Origin: Candidatus Desulfovibrio trichonymphae
GTDB lineage: Bacteria > Desulfobacterota > Desulfovibrionia > Desulfovibrionales > Desulfovibrionaceae
Direction of reading: 5' to 3'
Assembly: GCF_002355955.1 (NCBI RefSeq)
Contig: NZ_AP017368.1
Coordinates: 1,200,001 to 1,264,000 of the forward strand
Length of the DNA: 64,000 bases
Part shown: piece after piece, positions 9,578 through 17,919 of the stretch
How the letters are laid out: each line of letters begins with the position of its first letter
Position numbering within the stretch: the first letter of the stretch is position 1
The notes under the pieces: generated by a model
Databases searched by the model: none
Seen by the model: the letters and a program-made list of their open reading frames with translations, nothing else
Told to the model about the DNA's origin: nothing
Made by a program: the position numbers and the translations under genes

Positions 9578-9645
9578 AAGGTGCCTTAATTTTTTTCTTG
9601 ATTCAGCTTGGAGCTTGTTTATATAACCAAATCAAAAGGTACCTT
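9578..9645 (+). promoter_or_regulatory. Promoter flanked by two AAGGTNCCTT palindromes (putative MarR operators)
   Basis: AAGGTGCCTT (9578-9587) and the perfect palindrome AAGGTACCTT (9636-9645) lie 58 bases apart, centre to centre. Between them is a good sigma-70-like promoter: TTGATT at 9598-9603 and TATATA at 9620-9625, spacer 16. The second palindrome would cover the transcription start. A MarR-family gene begins at 9715, so autoregulation is the simplest reading. The role is inferred from symmetry and position only. Confidence 0.5.
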
Positions 9646-9714
9646 CTCATATAACAACAAGAAGAATTCCATGCTTGCATCATTCAACAGATACAAGAAA
9701 CGAAAGGCGGCTCT

Positions 9715-10326
9715 ATGAATGAATATGCCGGAACAAAAAAGTCAGCCATGTCCAGCAAAAACCTGATTATGCTCTTTCACCACGCCGTCAAGTTGATGGC
9801 TCGCGCACATCATAGCTAGGGACATGCCCAACATGCGCAAGCGCATGTGCTCGCCGTCCTCAAGGAAAAAGAATCCATCAACCAGCGTGAATTGCAGGAG
9901 ATGCTCGATGTGCGCTCCGCTTCTCTCAGCGAGATACTCGGGAAGCTGGAACGAAACAGTTGCATCATCAGAGAACGGTCTGATCAGGATAAACGAAACT
10001 GCATCATTTCCGTGACGGAACAGGGCCGCGCCGCAGCGGAAGACCATAAGAGAGAACACTTGCAAAATGCAGAAGCAATTTTTACCCCACTCTCGACTGA
10101 TGAGCGGCAACAGTTGGGACAACTTCTGAACAAAATCATTATTACCCTGGAAAAAGATATTCCAGAAACTAAATCCCGTCATGACCATCATGGCCATAGG
10201 CATTGTCATCATGGTCATGACGGCGGGCATGGGAACCAGAAATGCGGCGCAGGCTGTATTTTCCTGATAAGGGGGTGGTATGCTCTTTTTAAGATGGCTC
10301 AGCACAATTCTCATTCTTCCGCTTAA
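9715..10326 (+). pseudogene. MarR-family regulator interrupted by an in-frame TAG
   Basis: From the ATG at 9715 (aaaggcgg ribosome-binding site) the frame reads about 34 codons to an amber TAG at 9817-9819, then stays open to 10326. The continuation (AHVLAVLKEKESINQRELQE, then VRSASLSEILGKLERNSCI) is the winged helix-turn-helix of MarR proteins, and the residues before TAG fit the MarR N-terminal helix. The last ~45 residues are His/Gly/Cys-rich (DHHGHRHCHHGHDGGHG), a tail seen in some MarR proteins and possibly metal-binding. A shortened product from GTG 9847 would keep the DNA-binding helix but lose the dimer helix. The one-base lesion looks recent. Confidence 0.75.
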
Positions 10327-10774
10327 CGCCCTGTTTATTATTCCCGGCGCGATACTTTATTTTTCAGATTACCGATGGCAAACGCCCAGTATGGGGAGAA
10401 TTTTCGTTGCCGCAATGTTTGCGGCAGTTGGGCTTGCTTTAGCTTTTTGGACGATGCGGCTTTTCCATACAGACGGTCAAGGAACGCCGGCGCCGTGGGA
10501 TCCGCCGAAAAAATTTGTAGTCCACGGACCCTATCTTTATGTGCGCAATCCAATGATGAACAGCGTCTTTCTCATGGCTGCGACGGAGATGCTGGTGATT
10601 GACTCCGCATACTTGTTCTTATGGTTTGCCGTGTTTTATTTAGGGAACTTAATCTATATTCCCCTGATCGAGGAAAAGAAGCTGGAGAAAAGATTCTGGC
10701 CAGCATATCTTGAATATAAGCGCAACGTCCCGCGTTGGCTGCCGAAGTTGATAGCGTGGAAAAAACAACACTAA
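10280..10774 (+). CDS. Isoprenylcysteine carboxyl methyltransferase-like membrane protein
   Basis: 164 residues with about four hydrophobic segments. The C-terminal half has the ICMT/PEMT-type pattern: GPYLYVRNPMMNSVFLM, then the EE-KLEKRF-PAYLEYKRNVPRW motif that binds S-adenosylmethionine in this fold. Bacterial members methylate unknown small or lipid substrates. It overlaps the end of the marR frame by 47 bases and has a strong aaggggg ribosome-binding site. The pairing suggests it is controlled by that regulator. The gene itself is intact. Confidence 0.8.
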   Translation: MLFLRWLSTILILPLNALFIIPGAILYFSDYRWQTPSMGRIFVAAMFAAVGLALAFWTMRLFHTDGQGTPAPWDPPKKFVVHGPYLYVRNPMMNSVFLMAATEMLVIDSAYLFLWFAVFYLGNLIYIPLIEEKKLEKRFWPAYLEYKRNVPRWLPKLIAWKKQH

Positions 10775-10935
10775 ACATTGGAAGCAGTTTGTATTCACAA
10801 AGGCTCAAGCGAAAGGTGCTCCTATGGCGTGTGCCATGAAGTATTTATTAAGTATGGTGCTGTTGTAGATATTTCAAATTTAGTAGGTAAATTTATTGGA
10901 CCAGAAAACAGAACAGTTAGAGGCGAGTCGCCAAT

Positions 10936-10968
10936 GAAAAAAGGGCTTACGGTGTTACCCGTAATCCC
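10936..10968 (-). terminator. Intrinsic terminator of the tRNA-Ala gene
   Basis: Read on the minus strand, a 10-base stem (arms 10959-10968 and 10943-10952, one mismatch, 6-base loop) is followed by a run of six T. It begins 12 bases after the CCA end of the tRNA, a normal position. Confidence 0.8.
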
Positions 10969-10979
10969 TTGAAATTTCT

Positions 10980-11055
<76 letters not shown>

Positions 11056-11191
11056 ACAGGCAGGGAGCAATGATGCCCAACAGGTGGGGCGGTGTCAAGG
11101 CATTTCTGTCGCGCATCAGAGCAGCCGAGTGCTGAATTTATCAGAAAGTTGAGCCGGATGGAGTGGAAGCACAGCGCCGCACTGACGGAGC

Positions 11192-11347
11192 ATGGCGAAC
11201 GTCTGGACACAGCAGCTTCAGGCACAAATCAGCGAGGTCAGAGAGGAACAATAGGAATCCGTACGGATTTTGAAAGACTTGTGCGCTGTGTACAAGCAAT
11301 TGGAGCCGCTCTTGCCGGTCTTGAACGAAAAGCTGCACAGCAAATAA
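11192..11347 (+). pseudogene. Small coiled-coil-like gene remnant with an in-frame TAG
   Basis: The frame from ATG 11192 reads MANVWTQQLQAQISEVREEQ, then TAG at 11252-11254, then an equally protein-like helix (LKDLCAVYKQLEPLLPVLNE) to TAA at 11347. Heptad-like spacing suggests a short coiled coil. An overlapping frame (11092-11355) is open but has low-quality composition. I do not recognise a family. It may be a decayed phage- or plasmid-type small gene. Confidence 0.3.
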
Positions 11348-11992
11348 AGGAGTAGGCACAAGAAGAAAAACAGCAAACGCGGAGGATGCGTATGCGGTGA
11401 CATGTTTTCTTCCTTGTAACTACCGCGTGGAGGACATCAGGTCAGCAGATAGCTTTTGACTGCACGCTACTGCAAAATGGATGTACAATTTTATCTTGCA
11501 AAAATTGAGCATCTCACCTAAATTTATTATATTTTTAGAATTTATACAACATTTTTATAAAGAGGATATGAGAAATGACCATATCTATTCACACTATACT
11601 TGCACAATTGGAAGCGAGAGCCACTAGTAGTAAAGATAAAGGTGATCAACTTGAACATTAACCCAAGGACAACCCTGCTGGACACATTCCTAAGTATAGC
11701 CAGTAATAGATGTTTTTCTCAATATGCCACCTCTATAAGTCGACATTTTACAACATTTGAAAATAATTGATCTATGCCCCCTAAAAGAAATAGGGATGTT
11801 TTTAAGTTATTAAAATTTTTATATAAAAATGTGAATAAAATAATCTTCCTGTCGCCTAATCTGGTTATGGCACTGCGTTTGGGAGGCAGAACAATCTCTG
11901 TTGCAATTAGAGCAGGAAGAAAGTATATATTGAAATTATTGATGTTTTGAATGTAATTTTACCATTCAAAGACAAAATAAGGAGTTCTGGTT
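11348..11992. other. AT-rich intergenic stretch, mostly no recognisable content
   Basis: Apart from the helicase-like stub at 11575-11661, I see no gene, RNA or clear repeat here. Base composition is much more AT-rich than the flanking genes. The last ~50 bases hold the ribosome-binding site (aaggag at 11979-11984) of the asparaginase gene and presumably its promoter. Confidence 0.4.
11575..11661 (+). pseudogene. Helicase/restriction-type N-terminal remnant
   Basis: 28 codons from ATG 11575 end at TAA. ILAQLEARATSSKDKGDQLE resembles the N-terminus of large DEAD/H helicases and type ISP restriction enzymes, which typically have S-xRDKGxxFE near residue 20. Nothing after the stop continues the family convincingly. 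If right, this is the stub of a defence or mobile gene of several kilobases. The call rests on about 20 residues. Confidence 0.3.
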
Positions 11993-13075
11993 ATGCATTA
12001 TATTTCATACATGGCAATACGTTGTTTTTTGCTCAGCATGGTTGCGGTTATGTTGTTTTGCGCATCCGCATGGGCGCAAGAGGCGCAAAAACCGAATATA
12101 GTCATTATCGGAACCGGCGGAACCATTGCTGGAGTGGGTAAATCCAACGCGAATGTGAGCGCGTATCAGTCGGCTGTTTTACCTATCGACACCCTCATCA
12201 AAGCTCTACCCGAAATCACGAATATCGCCAATATCAAGATGGAGCAGATATTTCAAATGGGTTCCGAAAGCTTCAACAATGAACGGTTGCTGAAACTAAC
12301 GCGCCGCGTTTCTGAGCTTTTGAAATCAAAAGAAGTGGATGGCGTTGTGATCACCCACGGTACCGACACAATGGAAGAAACATCGTATTTTTTAAATTTG
12401 ACGATTAAAAGTGAAAAACCGGTCGTGCTCGTTGGTGCAATGAGACCAGCATCTGCTCTGAGTGCTGATGGCCCTCTGAATATATATAATGCGGTTATCG
12501 TCGTAGCACATAAAGATTCGGCCGGCAAGGGAACCTTAATTGTCATGAATGATGAAATTCATGCCGCCCGTGATGTAACCAAAACCAGCAGTGTCAAGAT
12601 TGAAACATTCCGCTCCCTTTACGGGCCACTCGGAACGATTGTGGAAGGTACACCTCGATATTATCGCTTGCCTGCTCGTCCACACACCATACAAAGCGAA
12701 TTTGATATTGATGCAATCGATACCTTACCAGAAGTCAATGTTGTTTATGCCCACGAGAATATGAGCCGGGTTCCTTATGACGCGCTCGTCGCGGCAGGAA
12801 CCAAGGCTATCATCCACATGGGAGTAGGAAATGGCAGCGTAGCGGATTACATCACCGATGCACTCAAAGAAGTCCGTGCCAAGGGGGTCTTTGTAGTTCG
12901 GGCGACCCGAACCGGCGGTGGGATCGTTGTCCGTAACGGCGAGATAAATGACGATCAGAACGACTACATTGTCACGGATGATCAAAACCCGGCCAAGGCC
13001 CGCATTCTCATGGCACTGGCTCTGACAAAGACAACGAACACGAAAGAGCTGCAGGAAATTTTTTGGAAATATTGA
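11993..13075 (+). CDS. ansB: L-asparaginase, type II, exported
   Basis: 360 residues. Residues ~1-28 form a signal peptide with a cleavage site after ASAWA. The mature part starts with IVIIGTGGTIAGVG, which holds the first catalytic Thr, and has VVITHGTDTMEETSYFL with the second Thr-Asp pair; VGAMRPASALSADGP and IHMGVGNGS are family blocks. It hydrolyses periplasmic asparagine to aspartate and ammonia. An aaggag site 8 bases upstream supports the ATG at 11993; ATG 12014 is an alternative. It stands alone between decayed regions, so its retention suggests selection, for example for nitrogen or aspartate supply. Confidence 0.93.
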   Translation: MHYISYMAIRCFLLSMVAVMLFCASAWAQEAQKPNIVIIGTGGTIAGVGKSNANVSAYQSAVLPIDTLIKALPEITNIANIKMEQIFQMGSESFNNERLLKLTRRVSELLKSKEVDGVVITHGTDTMEETSYFLNLTIKSEKPVVLVGAMRPASALSADGPLNIYNAVIVVAHKDSAGKGTLIVMNDEIHAARDVTKTSSVKIETFRSLYGPLGTIVEGTPRYYRLPARPHTIQSEFDIDAIDTLPEVNVVYAHENMSRVPYDALVAAGTKAIIHMGVGNGSVADYITDALKEVRAKGVFVVRATRTGGGIVVRNGEINDDQNDYIVTDDQNPAKARILMALALTKTTNTKELQEIFWKY

Positions 13076-13080
13076 ATAAC

Positions 13081-13147
13081 GCACGATCACTGATTTTGGC
13101 AGTCAGCATAACGAACTGCCGGCTGCCTTTTGAAGGCACTATCGTGC
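13081..13147. repeat. Nested inverted repeats downstream of ansB
   Basis: GCACGAT at 13081-13087 is mirrored by ATCGTGC at 13141-13147. Inside lie GGCAGT...ACTGCC and a tight TGCCTT-TTG-AAGGCA hairpin. The set could act as a terminator or be the relic of a short palindromic element. No poly-T tract follows the outer arms. Confidence 0.35.
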
Positions 13148-13190
13148 ATCAGTTAACCCGTTCCAACCATCCTTAAAATAAAAGAATGAC

Positions 13191-13304
13191 ATGCAAGACA
13201 TGGTGGAAGTACGTGGAAAGATTATAGCTGACTCCCCGGTAAACAATGGCTGTCGACCGGCGTTCAGACAGATATTCCGCCAGGTTTTCCCTCATATACC
13301 GTAG
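13191..13304 (+). CDS. Short ORF of unknown nature (37 codons)
   Basis: ATG 13191 to TAG 13302-13304. The first half (MVEVRGKIIADSPV) reads like the N-terminal strand of a real protein, but the rest does not continue any family I recognise. There is no strong ribosome-binding site. It is most likely a truncated gene start in a decaying region between ansB and rpsP; translation is doubtful. Confidence 0.2.
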   Translation: MQDMVEVRGKIIADSPVNNGCRPAFRQIFRQVFPHIP

Positions 13305-13429
13305 AGATATTCATATTTCCGGATATTACCTGGAAATTCATTTGATTTCCCTGGTGGAAAACGCCTTTTCTCTTGCCCTTTTGCGGGGGCAACGCTAACA
13401 TACTTTTTAAAGAGGGAGTGGAACATAAA

Positions 13430-13669
13430 ATGGCTGTAAAATTGAAATTGACCCGTCTCGGCAGCAAAAAACATCCTTTTTACCGCGTGGTGGCCGCCAC
13501 GGACGAAACCCGCCGTGACGGCCGTCCGCTGGATTTTCTGGGATACTACAACCCCATGGTTGATCCTGCGGAAGTGAAGCTTGACGCGGACAAAATCAGA
13601 GAATGGCTTGCGCGCGGCGCTGAAGCCACGGACACGGTGCGCTCGCTGATAAAAAAACACATGTCCTAG
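13430..13669 (+). CDS. rpsP: 30S ribosomal protein S16
   Basis: 79 residues from ATG 13430 ([20 protein letters not shown]), preceded by an agagggag ribosome-binding site. [15 protein letters not shown] and the C-terminal [12 protein letters not shown] are typical. S16 is needed for 30S assembly. The frame is open to 13373, but the start at 13430 is the family start. It begins the rpsP-khpA-rimM operon. Confidence 0.97.
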   Translation: MAVKLKLTRLGSKKHPFYRVVAATDETRRDGRPLDFLGYYNPMVDPAEVKLDADKIREWLARGAEATDTVRSLIKKHMS

Positions 13670-13735
13670 CTGGGACAGCGTCGACACGGCCTTTGTCATT
13701 TTTGCGTTTCCTTGAATTTTGTGAGGGTGCAGGCA

Positions 13736-13966
13736 GTGAAAGCCCTGATTGAATATATTGCCAAATCTCTGGTGGATCATCCTGAAGTGGTGCAGGTCAG
13801 TGAAACGGAAGGGGATCAGGCCTACGTTCTTGAACTCAAGGTGGCGAAGGAAGACGTGGGCAAGGTTATCGGTAGGCAGGGGCGTACCGCCCGCGCCATG
13901 CGCACCGTGCTGAACGCTGCTTCTATCAGGGTGAAAAAACGCGTGGCGCTGAAAATTTTGGAATAG
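13736..13966 (+). CDS. khpA: KH-domain RNA-binding protein KhpA
   Basis: 76 residues beginning with GTG 13736 ([16 protein letters not shown]), after a gagggtg ribosome-binding site; the TTG further upstream is in frame but not needed. The KH motif is clear: [19 protein letters not shown], with the GxxG loop. KhpA (YlqC) binds RNA and commonly sits between rpsP and rimM. Family length is about 75-80 residues. Confidence 0.93.
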   Translation: MKALIEYIAKSLVDHPEVVQVSETEGDQAYVLELKVAKEDVGKVIGRQGRTARAMRTVLNAASIRVKKRVALKILE

Positions 13967-13981
13967 CGCCGGCAGCGTTGC

Positions 13982-14503
13982 ATGGCGGATTCCCTGATTC
14001 ATCTGGGCACGCTGTTACGCCCGCACGGCATTAAAGGCGAGATCAGCGCAGACTGGCATGCGGCCTCCCTGCCGCCGCCGGACGTAATGTTATGGATCAC
14101 CGGTAAAAACAGCCCGCCGCATCGCGTCCGGGCGCTTTCCTGTCGCCGTCATCAGGGACGCCTTCTTTTTGTTTTTGAGGGAGTTGCGGACAGAACCGCC
14201 GCAGACGCGCTGTGCGGACAAAAGCTTCTGGTTGAGCGCGCCGTGCTGCCGGAGCCGGCAGAAGACGAGTCGTATGTGCAGGATCTGCTCGGCGGTGACG
14301 TCCTGCTGCCGGACGGACGACGTCTCGGCCGTTTTGACCATCTGGAATGTCCCGCCGGCCAGGATATCTGGGTAATCATAACGGATGCTGGGGACGAAAT
14401 ACTGTTTCCGGCGCAGCCTTGCTTCATCCAAGGCTTTGATGCGGCAAAGCGCGCCGTGCGGATAAATCCGCCGGAAGGGCTGTTGGACGTCTATCTCTCC
14501 TGA
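13982..14503 (+). CDS. rimM: Ribosome maturation factor RimM
   Basis: 173 residues. The N-terminal barrel has LGTLLRPHGIKGEISADW, and the C-terminal PRC-barrel part has QDLLGGDVLLPDGRRLGRF, EILFPAQPCFIQGFDAAKRA and the closing INPPEGLLDVYLS. RimM helps mature the 3' domain of 16S rRNA by binding S19. It begins 15 bases after khpA. In related bacteria trmD and rplS follow directly; here the operon stops and unrelated genes begin. Confidence 0.95.
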   Translation: MADSLIHLGTLLRPHGIKGEISADWHAASLPPPDVMLWITGKNSPPHRVRALSCRRHQGRLLFVFEGVADRTAADALCGQKLLVERAVLPEPAEDESYVQDLLGGDVLLPDGRRLGRFDHLECPAGQDIWVIITDAGDEILFPAQPCFIQGFDAAKRAVRINPPEGLLDVYLS

Positions 14504-14597
14504 AGGCTCATCCGGACGGCATCAGTAAGCGGCAAAAATTGTCTGCGATTTTTGCGCAGGATCGCTTCGGCTTCTGTTTTCATGAATAATCTACGCT

Positions 14598-17500
14598 ATG
14601 TCAGATATCGTCAAAGATACATCCGTTGCGGCCGGCGGCGTGCACGCGCCGGAAGAACTGGCGCTTGACGGCGTGCGCTATGTAGATTTGCCTCATGCGG
14701 GCCGGCGTTGGCGGCTCGGCAGCGTGACCCCGCGCTGGCGCGAGGCGCTGACGGTGTTGGGGGTGAACCCCGGGCAGGAGAGCGTCAGCGCGCTGGAGAC
14801 GCATGGGCTGTGGCTTGCGCAGGCTGCTACGCCGGCTGCGGCGGTGATGTGCTGCGGCCTCGGCAGCGCGTGGCCGCACATGGGGCGTGAACTGTACGAC
14901 AATTTTCCGGCTGCCAGAGAGGCGATGGATCACATCGCTGCAGTGGCCGACTGGGACGTGCTCTCGCTGATGGACGAGCGCGACGCGGAAAAAATAAGCC
15001 TTACCCGTTGGCAGCAGCCCTATCTTTTTTTGCTGGAATACGCGCAGTGGAGCCAGTTGGCCTCTTTGGGGCTGCGGCCGGCCCTTATGTGCGGGCACAG
15101 CCTCGGGGAGCTGATCGCGCTGTGTTTTGCGGGCGTCTATGAGCCGGAAGTGGCGTGGTACATACTGGACACGCGCGCCAGGCATATGGCCGAACTGGAA
15201 GCCGCTTCAACACGTAAAAACGGCATGATGGCGGTGCACGCCGAAGCCGACGTGATTGACGAGATACGTGGCTTCTGGCCCGCGCTTGTCGTTTCCAACT
15301 ACAATACGCCGCGGCAGTTCATTATCAGCGGACCGCGCGAAGCGCTCTCGGAAGCCCGCAGGAGCCTGCGGAAGCGGCGTATTCCGTCTATTATGCTCAA
15401 CGTCGGTCTGGCCTACCACCATCCCGCCATGCGCGTTCTGCGCGACCTCTCTTTGCGCCGTCTCAATGCCCTGGAAATGCGCGCGCCGCGACTGAAAATG
15501 CTCAGCAATGTCACGGCCGGCCCATACCCCGAAGATCAGCCCGATGTCTGCCGCTTTATCACCGACCTTGATGAAAATGCCGTGCGATGGACAGAATGCG
15601 TGCGCCGCATGCGGGATCAGGGAGGGATACGCCATTTTGTGGAACTTGGGCCGCAGGACACGCTCTGCAGCCTGACGACGGATATTGAGCCGGGCGCGTT
15701 TTGTCTGCCCGTAACGCGCAAGGGCAAGGAAACAGAGCAAATGCGGCAGGCGTGTGCCCGGCTGTATGCCCTGGGTTTTCTGCCGCACGCCGCCGTGCGT
15801 GCCTGCGCCGACGTCAGAGCGGGAAACGCCGGGCCTGCTGTTGCGCAGACTGACGCTCTCTCTTTTGACGCAACGCCGCAAAAAGCGGCAATATGCGCTG
15901 CAGACACAGCGCCGGCCCTGCCCGCGGAGCGGCTGCGCCGGCTGACGGACATTCTGGCGCAGGCAAGCGGGCGTCCGGCGGAAACAATCAAGCCTGAAAC
16001 GGATCTGCGCTATGATCTCGCGTTGCGCTCAAGCCGCTTTCCGCTGTTGATTCAGGAAATTGAAGACAACTTGTGTCTGCGCGTTCATTTTGAACGTCTC
16101 CTCGGCGTTGCGACAGTGGGAGATCTTGCGCGCGCGCTGTGGGAGACAGACGCGTCAAGAAGCGCGCCGGACAAAACAGACACTGCGGACGAAGAACGCG
16201 GCGCGGTGCGGAAACGAACCGTACCGGCTCTGTGCCGCTATGCGCTGAGGACAGGCGAACAAAACGCGGATGAAATGCCGTCGGCCTCTCCGGTTTTTCT
16301 CCCGCCTGACCCCTGCGGCGAGGGCGCGCCGCTGCGCCGCGGCGATGTGCTGGCCTGCTGCGTGTTTGACAGGACAATGCTGCCGCGGCTTTTGAGCGGT
16401 CTTGCGCCTCTTGGCTGTGTGCTTGCCGTGCCCGGCGACATGCTGGACGCGTGCGCGCCGCTTGCCAAAGCAGGCTCGCGCCTTGCGGCCCTGCCGTTTG
16501 ACGGGGCAGCGCCGCCTGATGTGGGGGCCGTGCGCATCGCCGTTGAAGCGCTTGCCGCAGACGAGGGGCGGGTGGACGGCCTGCTGTTTGTCCCAGCTCT
16601 GGATGCCGCGCTTGAAGAAAGCCACGACATGGCCCTGTTTGAAGCATGCCGTTGTCCGGCTGCACATGCCGGTCTGCGCTATATCCTACATTTCCGCAGG
16701 ACTCCCTTGTCCGCGTTATCCGTTCCGACCGCAGCGCGGTTCGGACAGATTACCGCGGCTTCGGCGCGCGCTGGAGGGGCTGTGCCGCGCATTGTCCGTC
16801 TGGCGGACGACGGCGGGCCGGTCGGCCTGCACGAACTTGGGGACATGCTGGCTTGGGAGGTGTTGCGGGGCACGGAAGAAAACGTGCTGTGGGCGCGTCA
16901 AGGCGTTTTTGACGACGACGCTCCGCCCCGGCGCGGGTTTGTTGAGCGTCCGGAAGTTTCTTCCCTCATTTTTCCCAATCCGCGCCCCCTGTGGCCTCCT
17001 TCCGTCAATACCCTCGACGGCTCCTGTCATTTTTCCCGTTTTGCCGATCCTAGGCTCTCAACCTGCCTGACGCCGCAACATGCCATGAACACGGGCATGT
17101 CCTGTGTTCCCGCAAGCCGCGCAATGCAGGCGATTGTGGAAGGAGCTGGGCTGCTTTTCCCTTGGTTGACGGTTTCAGGGCTTTCCGACATGCGTTTTTT
17201 TGACGCGCCGCTCCTGCCCCCCGGGGTCACCCGTGAATGCCGCCTTGCCGTGAAAGCGCAGCCTTGGATGCTGCACGACAGGGTCATGACACGCATGTGC
17301 CGCGCCGTTCTTTCCGTGCGCTGCCTGACGGCCAACGGCCGCCGCGCCGACAAAAACGCAGAGGTGATCAGCGGCATGGCGCTCATGTCGCCGGTGCCGG
17401 CCGCAACCACGCCGATCTGGGATGCGCCCGGCGCAGCAGACATGGTGGAACACGCTGTGCCCGCAACGTGCTACGACGCCATGGGTCTTGGCGCGCACTG

Positions 17501-17915
17501 GCGTCTGATCACGGCTTTTGCCGCACTGCCCGACGATATGTATCAGGCAGTCATGCCCGCCGCAGAAGAAGGCATTGCTCAAAAAGGAAATAGTCGCTAT
17601 AGTGAAATTCTGTGTATTGTGGAAGGGATTGTGCAGACTGCGTGGCTGGCTGTCGCCTCGCGCGGCGGCGCACTGCACGCATCTTCTGCAGAAATCGCAA
17701 CGGTTCTGCGGCTGTGGCGTTTGAACGCGGCCGGACTCATCCTTTTCAGTGCCTTGGGGCAGCTGCACGGCAGGCGGCTCGTGCAGCTGCGCAAATCGTG
17801 GGAGGAAGCCTCCCTTTTGCGCTTTGACGCTCAGGTGACTGACGCGCGAGGGCATGTGCTCGCCACGATGCTCCATCTGGAATTTTCCAGCAATTTTAAC
17901 AACAATGACAGGTAA
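14598..17915 (+). CDS. Polyketide-synthase-like protein: AT, carrier and dehydratase-like domains, no ketosynthase
   Basis: 1105 residues. Residues ~78-395 are an acyltransferase domain with GHSLGE (nucleophile Ser ~168), NYNTPRQFIISGP and a HFVELGPQDTL end. Residues ~440-520 look like an acyl-carrier domain; the attachment motif reads LRSS (Ser ~476) instead of DSL, so phosphopantetheinylation is uncertain. Residues ~530-740 have no clear motif, possibly a degenerate reductase-like region. Residues ~800-1100 resemble a double-hotdog dehydratase, with His ~827 in a loosely matching HxxxxGxxxxP. There is no ketosynthase here or next door. A TGA just upstream fixes the start at or after 14598, without a good ribosome-binding site. 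The stop falls 5 bases before a TolC-type gene, so it likely heads an export operon. Product unknown. Confidence 0.7.
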   Translation: MSDIVKDTSVAAGGVHAPEELALDGVRYVDLPHAGRRWRLGSVTPRWREALTVLGVNPGQESVSALETHGLWLAQAATPAAAVMCCGLGSAWPHMGRELYDNFPAAREAMDHIAAVADWDVLSLMDERDAEKISLTRWQQPYLFLLEYAQWSQLASLGLRPALMCGHSLGELIALCFAGVYEPEVAWYILDTRARHMAELEAASTRKNGMMAVHAEADVIDEIRGFWPALVVSNYNTPRQFIISGPREALSEARRSLRKRRIPSIMLNVGLAYHHPAMRVLRDLSLRRLNALEMRAPRLKMLSNVTAGPYPEDQPDVCRFITDLDENAVRWTECVRRMRDQGGIRHFVELGPQDTLCSLTTDIEPGAFCLPVTRKGKETEQMRQACARLYALGFLPHAAVRACADVRAGNAGPAVAQTDALSFDATPQKAAICAADTAPALPAERLRRLTDILAQASGRPAETIKPETDLRYDLALRSSRFPLLIQEIEDNLCLRVHFERLLGVATVGDLARALWETDASRSAPDKTDTADEERGAVRKRTVPALCRYALRTGEQNADEMPSASPVFLPPDPCGEGAPLRRGDVLACCVFDRTMLPRLLSGLAPLGCVLAVPGDMLDACAPLAKAGSRLAALPFDGAAPPDVGAVRIAVEALAADEGRVDGLLFVPALDAALEESHDMALFEACRCPAAHAGLRYILHFRRTPLSALSVPTAARFGQITAASARAGGAVPRIVRLADDGGPVGLHELGDMLAWEVLRGTEENVLWARQGVFDDDAPPRRGFVERPEVSSLIFPNPRPLWPPSVNTLDGSCHFSRFADPRLSTCLTPQHAMNTGMSCVPASRAMQAIVEGAGLLFPWLTVSGLSDMRFFDAPLLPPGVTRECRLAVKAQPWMLHDRVMTRMCRAVLSVRCLTANGRRADKNAEVISGMALMSPVPAATTPIWDAPGAADMVEHAVPATCYDAMGLGAHWRLITAFAALPDDMYQAVMPAAEEGIAQKGNSRYSEILCIVEGIVQTAWLAVASRGGALHASSAEIATVLRLWRLNAAGLILFSALGQLHGRRLVQLRKSWEEASLLRFDAQVTDARGHVLATMLHLEFSSNFNNNDR

Positions 17916-17919
17916 CCAG

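Noticed and set aside
9817-9819. In-frame TAG as pyrrolysine or programmed readthrough
   Set aside because: MarR proteins are not known to use pyrrolysine, no structured downstream element is obvious, and other nearby genes are plainly decayed, so a nonsense mutation is simpler.
10778-10972. 64-codon plus-strand frame before tRNA-Ala
   Set aside because: It covers the tRNA terminator, lacks a ribosome-binding site and has no recognisable content.
11092-11355. 87-codon frame after tRNA-Ala as a real gene
   Set aside because: The overlapping frame from 11192 looks more protein-like by its helical spacing despite its stop; the longer frame has irregular composition. Neither is convincing enough for an intact gene.
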